A stretch of 64,000 bases of DNA from Pogonophryne albipinna (GCA_028583405.1 JAPTMU010000120.1:225704-289703); one strand, 5' to 3'. Shown: positions 49,360 through 61,267, counted from the first letter of the stretch. Notes: generated from the sequence alone by a model not told the origin. A program made the numbers and translations.

Positions 49360-50413
49360 GGCTGCAGTCGAATAGTCCGTGTAGCTTAGGAACCTTCCTA
49401 ACGGAGTGAAATGACCCGGAAGTCCCTCAGTGGCAGCCATGATAAGTGCCGTTCGAATTCTCTAAATGAAAGGAAAGGAGGTTTCAAACTTCCTTTATAA
49501 CCTCCTTTAGCTTAGGAACCATTGGACCTCCCTAACCAAAAGGAGAGGAGAAAATGCTGCCCCACAATGCATTGCAGCCGCAGCATTTGCCGTCACACAA
49601 CAGTCGGCCGTTCACGGAAACAATCGATTATGACGGAGAAATGATATCATGAAAGTTACGGTGCTTATTAAGCATTATAAAACGTATGTGGTAAGTTGCC
49701 AAAGTGCTTTGTTTTGAACGTTCATCAGTATTATAATCAAAAAGAGAAATATGAACGTTAGTTTTTACTGAAATGATCAAATAAAGTCAACATTTCACTG
49801 AGCTGTGTGGAGTTCGTTCAACTTTTAAAAGATGTTTGAATGGTGATATACACAGTGATAGATGTTAAGGACTAACGTTTATAATAAATACATTTGTATT
49901 GATTTTAAGATCTTTTCATAGTTCATACAATCATACGTATTGGGATCATTTGTATTAATGTGGACCGGAGGGAGAGGGAGACGAGCATAAGTTTCACTTT
50001 CCTTTTTTATTTCAATTCCAACTTTGGTCATGAAGAATATGTTTCTCTGTTGTCCTCGTTCATAAAGCATAAAGCAACAGCATCAGAGCACGGTGCAGAG
50101 TCTCTAGATGAGTTTACAGTAGTCCCTCCTTCTTACTAAACATCCATGTTGTAGTCCGCTATAGAAAACTGTAGTTTCCATAGTTTCCCCACAGCAGCAG
50201 ACGCACATTCATGACGTCCGCTGGCGCATCATAAACACGTCGGATAGTGAAAGTGCAGTCGGATTCTCTAAAGTACCGCAGTCTCTTCTCCTAAGTCCTT
50301 TTGAATTCTCCTATCCACTATCCCTTAACCCCGTGACGTTTCACTCAGAGGTCAAGGAATAGGAGATAGGGTTAGAATTTAGGAGCTGATTTTTAAACTA
50401 TCCGAACGCAACC
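49360..50413 (-). mobile_element. 1,054-bp TIR element, copy I
   Basis: Termini GGCTGCAGTCGAATAGTCC and (inverse) GGTTGCGTTCGGATAGT. CCA precedes and follows it (49357-49359, 50414-50416), a possible 3-bp target duplication. It interrupts an LTR-like repeat whose halves align with 22647-23092. Nearly identical to the inverted copy at 57500-59309 without its hAT. Contains a 63-codon minus frame (49879-50070). Confidence 0.8.
49879..50070 (-). CDS. Short ORF in TIR element copy I, function unknown
   Basis: 63 codons containing GQQRNIFFMTKVGIEIKKES and LPPVHINTNDPNTYDCMNYE. The same frame, extended to 109 codons, occurs in copy J. Here upstream frameshifts and a TAG remove the extension. I recognise no domain. 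Confidence 0.2.
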   Translation of the reverse strand: MLYERGQQRNIFFMTKVGIEIKKESETYARLPLPPVHINTNDPNTYDCMNYEKILKSIQMYLL

Positions 50414-50704
50414 CCAGACTAACAGGAAAACAGAGCCTAAATCCACACAGACTAATCAAACAAACAAGACACAGGTGAGGGGGGAGGAGACCACAATCAC
50501 TTGCAACAGACAAGACGGGAGGGGGAACACTTTTCAAACTAAAACAGGAAACAGAGACGGACAAACTAAAACACAGACAGATCACGACACTTTCCAGGGC
50601 ACGGAACAAATCAATACACTTCACCACCAACGAAGCTATACAATCCGTAACGGAGGCCGAGATCTATGGCCCCCGTTACGGTGTTTAACGGGTGATTAAG
50701 GTGA

Positions 50705-50850
50705 AGTAGAAACAGGTGGCTTTTCAGTCTGTGTTGAAGATATGTAGACTTTCTGCTGTCTTAATATCAAAGGAAAGCTTGTTCCACCAATTTGGAGCTA
50801 ACATAGCAAAGAGGTATGACCTTGTTTTGTCATTTATTTTTACATATATG
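50705..50850 (-). pseudogene. L2-like LINE C-terminal remnant
   Basis: Minus-strand APNWWNKLSFDIKTAESLHI followed by F parallels [18 protein letters not shown] of the LINE at 14545-15598. A very short, old fragment. 50851-52004 has no recognised gene. Confidence 0.65.
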
Positions 50851-52004
50851 GTTGTAGTTAGGAATGAAAAGAAGTCCAAGTTGAAAACTATTTTCAGTTT
50901 CCAAAGTTTTGAAGAAACCCTGGAGATACTTGTAGACGAAAGGCTCACATCAACTAGCATTACATTTCAATCATGCACGCTTCAATCTGCACATTTATAC
51001 GGTAGAAAGAAAATTGTTCCCGCTTGAAACTACTCACAACAGGATCTGTGGACTACCTTGAGAAACTGGGCCCTGAATTCTGGAAATACACATTTCTGTT
51101 GAGTGTTGAAAGTATTTTTTTCCCCGCGCTTCGAACACCACAAGCTGACTTCCATATTCAATTTTTTTGGAAAGAAGGGAGAGGTCTTTAAAAGAAAAAT
51201 GTGGTCTTTCAATTCTGAGACAAACTATCCATTTTAAGGTTAAAACCAGAGCAGGGTGTCTATAACAATCTTAGATATGGAAAGTCAGTCCCTCCATTAT
51301 CTGGAATACCTGATCCTTTTGCTGCTGAATGAGCTTTTATTTTTAAAAAACTCTGCAACTTTCATCTCTGATCTTAAAAAAATGATTGTTCTCACTATAT
51401 TCTCCTCTCCTTCCGTAGGGAAGGAATTACAGGGCATAATGGATTTGAAAGATGGCCATTACATACTGAAAGGGGACAAAAGCTTCCACTTGGCTTGGAG
51501 GAATAGTTGTACTGTACGTCCACATATTTGCTACGGCAGCATAGAGACTCCATGGAGTCCATGGAGACTACCCGGTATTTCCAAAAGCCAATGAATATAA
51601 AGTTGAGATAAACTGCATACAATAACGTTCAGAGACCAAGTGATTGTACTCTTCAAGAAAAGACTATTGTGTCTTTACAATGATTTAGCAGGGTTCGAAT
51701 CAAGAGCCTTCAGATGTGCAAACTGTTCTTCTGACATGATAAATAATCGATTATAGAGCAATTGTAAAAGTTATCTGTCAAACGTTCTCTGCGTTCAGGC
51801 TTTGAGTTTTTGAGAAGTAAACATTTTTGATTGGCTGTCCTTTTTAAACCATATGCTACTAAACTCTACTAAATATTATCTGATGGAAGATTTCTATCCT
51901 CGTGCTTTTGATTTCTGTTAGTGCAAAGAGTGAGCCTATGGTTGAAGTACAACAAAAAAGAAGCAAATGTCTGTATCTCTGGCTTCAAATACCTCTAAAA
52001 GTCT

Positions 52005-52540
52005 AAGAAAATGTCCCATTGGACTGAAAAGAAAAGGTAATTACCCTGAATACAAACACAGGTTCATCCAAAGGCCCATTGCTATCCAATCAAAGGCATG
52101 GTCGCCCTACTGGCTAATGCTTGTTTCCATGGTTGTTTGGATAGGTATAAGAACTAATTGGTCAGTGCGACGGCAAGAATATTGTTGTTATCCAATTAAG
52201 ACAGAATGCAAAACTGTCTTTCTGGCTAAGTCATTGCTCTGAAATTCCAATAGTCCGTCAAAATGTCCCGTTTGACTGAAAGCCAATTTTCGGAAAGTCC
52301 ATTAAATACACTTTGTGCTACTATTTTGAAGGCATGATCGCCCTTCTCTCTGATTGGCTAGTACTTGTTTCCATCATTGGTAGGGTAAGTGTAAGATAGT
52401 AAGACTTTTTGGCGTAATGGTAAGAATATCATGGTTAACAAATCAAAGCTCATGGTTAAAGGAAAATGAACACAGAATGGGAACCAATGTCTTTCCTGGT
52501 ACAGTCATTGTTCCAAACTTTCAATATTATTGTTGTGGCG
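52005..52540 (+). repeat. Diverged ~250-bp tandem duplication
   Basis: AAAATGTCCCATTGGACTGA (52009) is echoed by AAAATGTCCCGTTTGACTGA (52260). GGCATGGTCGCCCT (52096) and GCTTGTTTCCATGG are echoed by GGCATGATCGCCCT (52331) and ACTTGTTTCCATC. Similar but weaker phrases (GGTTAGGGTAAGGGTAAGAA, CAGGAAAATTGTGTC) recur around 54150-54430. Non-coding. Confidence 0.6.
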
Positions 52541-52846
52541 TTTTAATCCGTTTCTACATTTAATAGCCACTTTTCTCTAGCGGGGTTGTGGGTTATGACG
52601 ATTATTGACGCGCCTCTCTTTGTTTTCAAACAAACTTTGCGGAGATCGTTGTAGCGTTGAATCACATCAGATGTATTCTTTGATCAAGGCGGCATACAAA
52701 CATGAAGATACATTTCCTCGCTTCAAAGTAACTAAAAGTTCTCCGTATCAAAATAGAACAAAAAGAACACGGTCAAAAGACTATACCGCTTCCCGTCTAA
52801 TCACACACTCAGCTGTGCCCCATTGTCATGCCATATATAGGCATTT

Positions 52847-53940
52847 ATAAAACGGACAAGTCAAATCAAGCAATCTGATTGGTTCTTAGCCGTGATATAA
52901 TGAGCGTATATCACGGGTAGAATTGTAGTTACTTTTCACAACAAGTCAGTATCCCTCCGCGTCTGAGAAAAGCTACAACCGTTACAACTGTTACATTACG
53001 TCCGTTACGGAACTAACTAACTAACAAAGCTTAAGATGGAAACATGTAAGGGATAGCAAACTGCATGCAGTTTGCTTTTCAAATTGGGACAAGAAAACTA
53101 ACTGGGCAGAAACCTTCCTTTTTACGCAGCGGTCCAGACATAGACATCAAACGGCAAAACATATTCAGTTGCCAGTTACTTTGGCATTAGGACAGGAATA
53201 TCTAGATACTTTCCAAGGTTTGACAAAATGAATTGTGCTACTTTTAAAGCAAGCAACAATGTTTTCAAATCTGTAATCAAAAAGGTCCGCAAAAACGCTA
53301 TTGAAGCAGTTCCTGCCGTTGCTACGTAGTTCAAACGGTAACAACGGACTATTTTTGATCTTCCTGTCGGGTGTTCTTTTACCCATAATGACCTCCTTGC
53401 TGCACATTATCCCTTACTTAACTTCGACCTCCGGGGTGGCCTTACTATGGAGGAGAGCTACTGGAAGCCGAATCTCGGGGACCGAAGAAAGTGGAGCAAT
53501 ATTCTCGCCACGCCAAGCAACAGCCTAGAACAACCTCAACCTATACAAGTAACCTCGTAAGCCATGCTACTGATGCTGGACAGTTTTTCAGCGAGTGCAC
53601 AATAAACGGCAACATACAAATGTAATGTTAATGTAAATAAATAGCCAAATAATGGATCAACGCTCTCTGTCTAATTTGTTCGCTAGCTATTAGTGTTGTT
53701 GCATAGCAACCACCTCGCACTATGTTTTGTGCAGAAGGCAACGGAGGGACTATTTGAACATCATTATTTACTAATAAATACTATTTAAATTAGAGTGTGT
53801 ATTTTTCTTTCATATTGCCACACTTGGTAACCGTTTTATAAAAGCAATAGCTCACTTCGCTTCGCGTCGGGTCGAACCACGCCCCTTAACTGTGATATAA
53901 TGACCATATCCACGGCCTGTCGTGAGCTATTGCTTAAATA
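52847..53940. mobile_element. Possible composite palindromic repeat
   Basis: ATTTATAAAACGG at the left is mirrored by CCGTTTTATAAA near 53832. GTGATATAATGAGCG followed by TATATCACGG (52890s) and ACTGTGATATAATGACCATA (53889) are related. At the right, AAGCAATAGCTCAC (53843) pairs with GTGAGCTATTGCTT (53922), a 14-bp hairpin stem with a ~65-nt loop. These are features of dispersed fish DNA repeats; borders and class are uncertain. Short frames at 53165-53528 have no recognised domain. Confidence 0.45.
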
Positions 53941-55219
53941 GACATGCAGGTTATACCCGCCAGCACACATTTGACAACAAATAACTGAGACTTAAATTAA
54001 CATATTTTAAACCGTAGTGTGACTCACAAAAATAAATAGTTAAGAGTTTACTCTAAATCCTTATATTATTAAGCCAAACATTCAAACCATAATGATGAAA
54101 GGAAAATGGCTCTAACAATTATATCTAACATTTTTATCAAGTAACCCAGAAAACATTCCTTTTTGGTGGAGTTGGGGATATGTTTGGTTAGGGTAAGGGT
54201 AAGAATATCAATGTAATGCATCCAGAGACAGTGAACGGAGCATCGTTCGTTATCATTCTGCATTAAAATAGCCTCCTTTTTTGCAGGAAAATTGTGTCTT
54301 TTCAAAGCAATGGACTTTCAGAACAATGAATGTTGGTTTTGAGGTTACAGGCTGTCAGACAAATGAACTTTCCATTCAATTGGACAGTTTTCTGGCTGAT
54401 AGGGTTTAGTAACAATGGGCAGTCAGAACAGTTGCATGCAACTTGTCTCTGTTGTGAAATAGATATGTTGTTTGTGTATCCATCCAAACCCTGGTGCTAT
54501 AACAGAGTCTGTTTTGGCCTTTTTCTCTTGTTTTTTGCAGTTTATTTTGTACCTATATTCTCCTTCCCACTCAGACCACTTACAGACACAGTGTATAATT
54601 AAAACCCATTTGAACTGTTCCACCCTTAAATGATGATTAGAAGGTAGAAATATGAAAAGACAAAGGGACACAAACACTAGAAAATACTAAAAGAAGTCTG
54701 TGGCATCTCGCAGTAATTGCAGTGTAATGCAGATAATAGACTGAAGTACAGGGACAGAGCTTTCAATGAGAGTTTGAGTCAATTCATTGATTGGTTGATT
54801 GCCAGAAGATCAATCAGCTACTACACTCTTCTGTATAACGATCAATCATTTAGTCCTTTCCTCAAGAAGAAATGCCAAATAGTCTTTACCAGGTGTTTCA
54901 GAGTTAGGACAGACAACTCTTTACCGTTCTGTACGATAATGATGGATATCGGCTTTAGTTCGGACAAAACAATAATCTGAAGAATAATCCAGGCTTCAGG
55001 AAACTGTGATGGACTCTTTTCTTTCTTCTTTCCAACTCGATCTCACTTTATTTCACAATCCACACGTAAACAATGTTGTTTCCCCTGTGAAACAAACAGT
55101 CCTGATCCATCTGATAATAGTCTTGAATGCCCTCCTGAATCCATCTGTTTTTATATACCTTTGATTGGCTATGTTGTAGATCAAATTATCTTTTCTTTAT
55201 TCTATATACACAACATCAA
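53941..55219. other. Interval without recognised gene
   Basis: AT-rich; nothing recognised apart from the weak repeat phrases near 54150-54430. Confidence 0.4.
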
Positions 55220-55390
55220 TTGCATGTTTGTTTGTTCTGGGAAATCGAAACCCCTCTGTTGCTCTCCACAAGGGTCATAACATTTTCCTCATTTCTCTTG
55301 GGTTTTCTTTGGGAGTTTTTCCTTGTTTTGCTGCATAAGGCGCTGACGTACTGTATGCTGTACACACTGTGAATCTGACACTTAAAGACA
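55220..55390 (+). repeat. Old LINE 3'-UTR fragment
   Basis: CCTCTGTTGCTCTCC, TGGGTTTTCTTTGGGAGTTT and TTTCCTTGTTTTG parallel the 3'-UTR at 62510-62600 in order. TGTACACACTGTGAATCTGA follows, as in longer members of this UTR. Strongly diverged. Confidence 0.55.
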
Positions 55391-55868
55391 CCTATCTCTG
55401 ATCTGTTAGAGTTCATTTAAACTAACAATATTTGTTTTCTATGTGGAACAAATCTGCTCAAATCATCAGTGTTTTAATCAGGATTTCAATCAATTCTGTC
55501 TAAGACAAACCTAATTTGTGATATTGGACAATAACAAAAAATGTTGACTGATGGATCTTTGATAAAGACGAGCTACAGACGATCCAGTTATTTGGGTCTA
55601 ATCTCCACCAGACTAATGATGATTTACTGTGGCCTCTTTGGGCAATTTCCAATATTTCTCGGGTTCTGGTTCAGCCAGCGGATATTTAAACCAAGTCTTC
55701 CTCTTTTGTTGACTCTTCATTGTTTACAGTCCGTTTATCAACTGGAGATGCGTTAATAGGGTTGGAGTTGGAGGCGACATCTCAGAGCGGATTGTATATC
55801 TTGGCCATCGTTCTGAATAATAATGACTCATTGTATATCTGTTTGTAGGAGTTAGTTGAAGTCAAACC

Positions 55869-55870
<2 letters not shown>

Positions 55871-55944
<74 letters not shown>
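55871..55944 (+). repeat. (GT)n microsatellite, ~74 bp
   Basis: Uninterrupted GT dinucleotides followed by two TTACTGTTGTG units. Confidence 0.97.
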
Positions 55945-55948
<4 letters not shown>

Positions 55949-57496
55949 GTTGTGTTACTGTTGTGTTGATTAGGGCAGCAGGTGGTAGATTAGCAGAAGT
56001 GCTACAAGGATTTGTGTGTGTTTCTCTCTCTGTGTGTGTCTGTCAGTAAATACCTCAGAATCTTTTTGTTCGTAGGGCAGAAAACTTTTACAAGATAATG
56101 GAAGGCGTCCTTTTATGTGTGTGTGTCTGTGTGTGTCTCTCTTTTGTCCACTTTGCATACCTCAGTTTGTGAGTTAGTTTACCACAAAAGAAGACACTCG
56201 TCACATTTTAATTGGATGTGTGAGGAATACCATGAAACCTCATCCTTTGACGGAGAAGTCATTGTTCTCCTGAAGAGAGATTGTATACATGCTGACAAAT
56301 AATTTGATCTGCTATGATCATCCTGGGTGTATAATTTGATTAATTATAAGGTTGTTTTTCAGTCAGGGACAAATAACAAAGTGTATTTAGTTCAAAGCTT
56401 TTAATAACCGCTGTGTTTATCTATCTATCTCGCAGTTTGACAGTCGGGCCGACGTGCTGAGCGACTGGTGATCAATCCTCATCACACTTATTAAAATGTC
56501 ATCATTAAGGCACTAATTAAAAGGGGAGCAGATTTTCAGGTCAAAGTGGCCACGTCTCAACGAGCTTTTCATTAAAATGTTCATGCATGAACTGTTCAAA
56601 TACACTGTCTTCACATATCAGTCCTTTTTAGCCATTTCTATTTGAATGAATACAGAGACAATGTGTTAATGATGGTCAGTGATTCGCTGTTTTTCATTCG
56701 ATTACCTCAATAAATCTAGTGTCAATTTAGCTAGATGTTGCACATTCAAAATACTTTTTTTGTTTGGCATTTGTAAAAAAATATGAGTTTTATAGTAGAA
56801 ATAATGGTAGAAATTATAAAATAGCCTTATAATAAATATAGACAAAATAAATCTCTCAATATAAAAATCTGAAAATATTCAAAATAAATCATTTTTTTAG
56901 AGAAACCATTTGGATGTTTTCTACTTGGACCATATAAACCTCGAAGTCATTATTATATATTTAGAATATTCATAATGATTCACATATGTATATATTGAAA
57001 CAGCTCCACCAAATTAATTGTTGTAATTGTTAAGGTAGTAACTTACAGTGTAAAGGCAAAGGCACCCAATAACTTTTGCTAAAAAGTCCACAATGGGAGA
57101 GCTTACCAGCTCATCACAATTTGGGTTCTTCACAGATCAAGATAGCTAAATGCTACATAATAAAAATGATTTATTTACGTTAAGAAGACACACTTTACCA
57201 TCTGGCATTAGTCAAAATTAGAGTCCCAAACATAGTATAATGCAAGAAATAATAATAAAGCCTTAGAAAACTGTTAACGTTTAATTAACATGGACATTTC
57301 ATATTCCTCACTATAAACCAAGTGAGGCTTAAGCAGTACTTATTATCAACTAAAACTCTGAGAAAATAAAAAATGAATGCTTGAATTAGTGATTTGGTGC
57401 AAATTAGTTTTAGGAAATTGGAAGGAAAAGGAATCTTTCGATTTTTTTTAATAGACGCTTACAGTAAAAAATGGCGGAGCTTCCCTTGAACAACAC
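55945..57496. other. Interval without recognised gene
   Basis: 56430-56600 is unique-looking and has TTAAT-rich motifs, but no coding or repeat signature. 56700-57480 is very AT-rich. Confidence 0.4.
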
Positions 57497-57700
57497 ATGG
57501 GTTGCGGTCGAATCGTCCAAAAATCAGCTCCTAACGTCTAACCCTATCGTCTATTCCTTGACCTCTGAGTGAAACGTCACGGGGTTAAGGGATAGTGGAT
57601 AGGAGAATTCAAAAGGACTTAGGAGAAGAGACTGCGGTACTTTAGAGAATCCGAATGCACTTTCACTATCCGACGTGTTTATGATGCGCCAGCGGACGTC

Positions 57701-58030
57701 ATGAATGTGCATCTGCTGCTGTGGGGAAACTATGGAAACTACAGTTTTCTATACAGCGGACTACAACATGGATGTATAAAAAGAACGACTACTGTAAACG
57801 CATCTAGAGACTCTGCACCGTGCTCTGATGCTGTTGCTTTGCTTTATGAACGTGGACAACAGAGAAACATATTCTTCATGACCAAAGTTGGAATTGAAAT
57901 AAAAAAGGAAAGTGAATCTTATGCTCGTCACCCTCTCCCTCCGGTCCACATTAATACAAATGATCCCAATACGTATGATTGTATGAACTATGAAAATATC
58001 TTAAAATCAATTCAGATGTATTTATTATAA
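57701..58030 (+). CDS. 109-codon ORF in TIR element copy J, function unknown
   Basis: Opens MNVHLLLWGNYGNYSFLYSG and continues to GQQRNIFFMTKVGIEIKKES, LPPVHINTNDPNTYDCMNYE and LKSIQMYLL. The last ~63 codons are intact in copy I with about three synonymous and three or four amino-acid changes, too few to prove constraint. No known transposase or DNA-binding motif is visible. It may be a chance frame in a non-coding element. Confidence 0.25.
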   Translation: MNVHLLLWGNYGNYSFLYSGLQHGCIKRTTTVNASRDSAPCSDAVALLYERGQQRNIFFMTKVGIEIKKESESYARHPLPPVHINTNDPNTYDCMNYENILKSIQMYLL

Positions 58031-58449
58031 ACGTTAGTCCTTAACATCTATCACTGTGTATATCACCATTCAAACATCTTTTAAAAGTTGAACAAACCCC
58101 ACACAGCTCAGTGAAATGTTGACTTTATTTGATAATTTCAGTAAAAACTAACGTTCATATTTCTCTTTTTGATTATAATACTGATGAACGTTCAAAACAA
58201 AGCACTTTGGCAACTTACCACATACGTTTTAAAAAGCTTAATAAGCACCGTAACGTTCATGATATAATTTCTCGGTCATAATCGGTTGTTTCCGTGAACG
58301 GCCGACTGTTGTGTGACGGCAAATGCTGCGGCTGCAAGGCATTGTGGGGCAGCATTTTCTCCTCTCCTTTCGTCAAGGAAGGTCCAGTGGTTCCTAAGCT
58401 AAAGGAGGTTATAAAGGAAGTTTGAAACCTCCTTTCCTATCATCTAGAG

Positions 58450-59201
58450 CAGCGGTTTTCAAAGTGCCACCCCAGTTGGCAGCTTTGTTTTGAAATAAAA
58501 GTTGTGGCTCATCGGACATTTATGAGAGGAAATCCCTAATGTCCGAGTGCAAGTGAATGCAGCACAAGATGCGAGTCTTGTAACCCCTCCCCCGGCCCTG
58601 GCGCGAGCGTGGAAATGTGATTGGCGGCGATTTCATTTGAACGGGACGGCGCAAAACGAGAAGCATTCGGACCCAAGTAGACGGAAGGAATGAAGTATTT
58701 GCGGTCTACAAAGACAGAGAAGAGACTGTCGAGTTTGGCTGTACCCAGCATTGAATCAAAACGCACTAAAGCTTTGGATCTTAATAAGTTTGTGAGGCGT
58801 TTTGCTGAACAAGATAGTAATCGCCACATTCAGCTGTTATAGGCATGCCAACTTGATGCTCTGCTCACGGATGACTCGATGAGCATAAAAAACTGTTAAG
58901 ATGATGGCCTTACGTGTGTAAATATATTTTTTGTCTTTGTGGGGGTCTGCCCCCAAAAAACAGTTTTAAGTCCTGAGAAAGTCAAATAAGACCGTGTGTA
59001 AAACTGCACTGCCCAGCCAAAAAAAAGTAACCACTTTGATTTAACTAGGCCAGTAGGTAAGGGCATTCTACTGGATAATTAGACCCCTGCATTATAGCAA
59101 CAACAACAATAATAATAATAGCAATAATAATTGGGAGGGGGGGCGCGTGTTCTTATGTTCTCTGAGGGGCGGCTCACCTTCCCACACTTTGAAAACCCCT
59201 G
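58450..59201. mobile_element. hAT element inside copy J
   Basis: Left CAGCGGTTTTCAAAGTGCC and right (inverse) CAGGGGTTTTCAAAGTGTG are inverted termini. Flanking 8-mers ATCTAGAG (58442-58449) and ATGTAGAG (59202-59209) match at seven of eight bases. 752 bp, no full transposase frame. Its absence from copy I shows it inserted after the copies separated. Confidence 0.9.
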
Positions 59202-59309
59202 ATGTAGAGAATTCGAACGGCTCTTATCATGGCTGCCACTGAGGGACTTTCGGGTCATTTCACTCCGTTAGGAAGGTTCCTAAGCAAAACGGACTATTCG
59301 ACCGCAACC

Positions 59310-60634
59310 ATTCTTCACAAGGCAAAAAGCACCTCTTAAAACCACCATTAACTCTTTTAAAACCCTCATTAAACTCCCTTTAACTCAGGTTTCTCATCTC
59401 CTCAGAAACCAGTGAACAATGCTCAACTAACCAGGGAGTTTTAGAAAACCGTTTTTAAAAGCTTGTTTCCTATTGGACGGGATTCCCCGCCTACTTGCTC
59501 TGTTGCCGAGCGACTGAGCTTTAACCCCTGTAAAAGGCAGCAGAGGTAACCTTTACTTAAAATGACAACACAACCTTTATGAGATGAAACAACAAGGACA
59601 GAAGGTACCTGGAAAAACCTTTGTCTTTGCTGCCTAATTTGAGTTATTATGTTCAATACTAAGTCATAAAATGATACAACATATAAAGACGTGCACTTCA
59701 GACGAGACGGAAAGAAAACACAGCACAAAAATAAACGCTCATTGTCCTAAGTGTTTTGTTTTTTTTGTCTTTTATCTTTTAAAGTTATTTGTATAGTTAC
59801 ATTTACATTTGGTGTAAATAATTGTCTATATAGCATCCTTTTTTAATGCTAAATTGTTGTCCTTGTCAGGGAATAATTTCCCCTGCATGTCATCTTTCGC
59901 CCTCTGATGCAGATACCCAGCTTTGGGCAGCCGCTATCTCCCTTACAGTTTGTGACCGGGCAACTCTCGGTCAGAGATAGTTATTGTTGTGGGACACCTG
60001 GAACACATCCTTCTCGGGGTGTAGATGACCCCAAGCCATGAGCGTCAACAAATGTGATCCAGTGTCCTCAGCTGTTTGGTCTATCTATTGAAGAATGTTG
60101 ATTATTACACCCCGAACTAGTTAAAACCTGGAGCTACAGAAGGGTTCTTCAGAATTAATTGTGTCATCTGTACCCTGTGTTCAAACCGTGGCCCGTGACA
60201 TGTCGTGTGAATTCTCCGGCCGAAGCTCCAAATAAACCGTCAGTGTTTGCCATCAAAGCTCCAGCTCTCCTCGGTTCTCTTTGAGTCCTGACTCCAATTG
60301 CTTCAGATGTTTCCCCCACATCCTTATATATTTGTTTTTTGGATCTACTTTGCTACTTCTTTGTTTTAGATTGTTTATGTTCGCACCACCAGATACAAAA
60401 GCAAATTCCTTGTACACTGAAACAAACCGGGCAACTCTCGGTCGGTAAGATTTACTTAGGAAAATCTTGGTAATAAATTGCACTCAGAAAACCTAAGTAA
60501 ATGTAACAACGTATATTTCAAGTATCTACTTACAGTTAAGAAGTGTTTGTTACTAAAAGCACTCAAGTAAGCTTTACTGTCAAATTTCAGTTTTTGTAAG
60601 TACATTTTAATTACTATTGCATAGTAGAGTTTAC
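59310..60634. other. Interval without recognised gene; repeated 18-mer
   Basis: ACCGGGCAACTCTCGGTC occurs at 59955-59972 and 60426-60443. Around 60220, AATAAACCGTCAGTG followed by a GCTCCAGCTCTCC segment looks LTR-end-like, but no partner was found. No gene seen. Confidence 0.4.
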
Positions 60635-60638
60635 TTAA

Positions 60639-61100
60639 AGGTGGGGTAGGTAAGTTTCAGAAACCGGCTCGGGATACACTTTTTGTTATATTCCATGGAA
60701 TGCTCTTAACATCCCGATAGCAATGAATATCTGAAGTGCTTTGACAAAAAATCCATAAAAAGTCATCTGTGGAACCCGTAATACTGTAAAAAGCACGACC
60801 AATCAGTTTAGCCGGGCCGGCTAAACGGATTGGATTGCCGCCCTGTCTGTCAGCCTTCCATCTCGTGCACGCACAAATGTATCTCGTGCCCTCATTGGGC
60901 GTACATTGCAGCAGTACTTCAATGACTCGCCAGCAACAGGCGGCCACTTTCACCAGTCTGCTGACGTCATGTGCGCGTTCATGTGTGTTGGAGGAGGTGC
61001 TCTGTAAGGAAGTCTGAAGGAAGGGGCAGATTCTTTTCGGCTGTGTACTTTCAAATGTTAGTGCACTCGAGCCGGTTTCTGAAACTTACCTACCCCACCT
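60639..61100. mobile_element. 462-bp TTAA MITE with 33-bp perfect TIRs
   Basis: TTAA at 60635-60638 and 61101-61104. The first 33 bases, starting AGGTGGGGTAGGTAAGTTTC, are mirrored exactly at the right end. The AGG terminus after TTAA is shared with the larger TTAA family, but the interior is unrelated. Fits a Kolobok- or piggyBac-type MITE. Identical arms suggest recent activity. Confidence 0.93.
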
Positions 61101-61267
61101 TTAAGATCACATTTGCATCTTATTAGAAATCTGCAGTAAAAAATATTTGGCTTTTCAGGTTGTTTTTACTTGCTATTCTTACCTTTTATTTAATACATAT
61201 GTACGTAATATTTAAATATAATTTCTTCCACGTCCCTAGCAATAAACATGATTCTGATTCTGATAAG

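Larger units (their letters stand above)
49195..50589 (-). mobile_element. LTR-like repeat, copy 2, with inserted TIR element
   Basis: Reverse-complement relative of 22647-23092, split by the element at 49360-50413. On the minus strand it begins TGTCGTGATC (at 50589) and ends CTTCA (at 49195). Immediately beyond the end is AATTGGTGTCAGAAGTGATA, resembling a tRNA primer-binding site next to a 5' LTR (TGGTGTCAGAAGTG type). No gag-pol follows at lower coordinates. Gypsy-like assignment is inference. Confidence 0.5.
57500..59309 (+). mobile_element. TIR element, copy J, split by hAT
   Basis: Inverted copy of 49360-50413. Termini GGTTGCGGTCGAATCGTCC (left) and (inverse) GGTTGCGGTCGAATAGTCC (right). 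Removing the hAT (752 bp plus 8-bp duplication) leaves ~1,050 bp, matching copy I. Flanking triplets ATG and ATT agree at two of three bases. Sequence divergence from copy I is low (a few percent by eye). Confidence 0.8.

Noticed and set aside
51692..51703. GGTTCGAATCAAG resembling a tRNA B-box
   Set aside because: No A-box at the proper distance and no cloverleaf could be formed around it.
53843..53936. Hairpin with AAGCAATAGCTCAC stem as a microRNA precursor
   Set aside because: The stem is 14 bp with a ~65-nt loop and is part of a repeat-like palindromic region; it does not have pre-miRNA shape.
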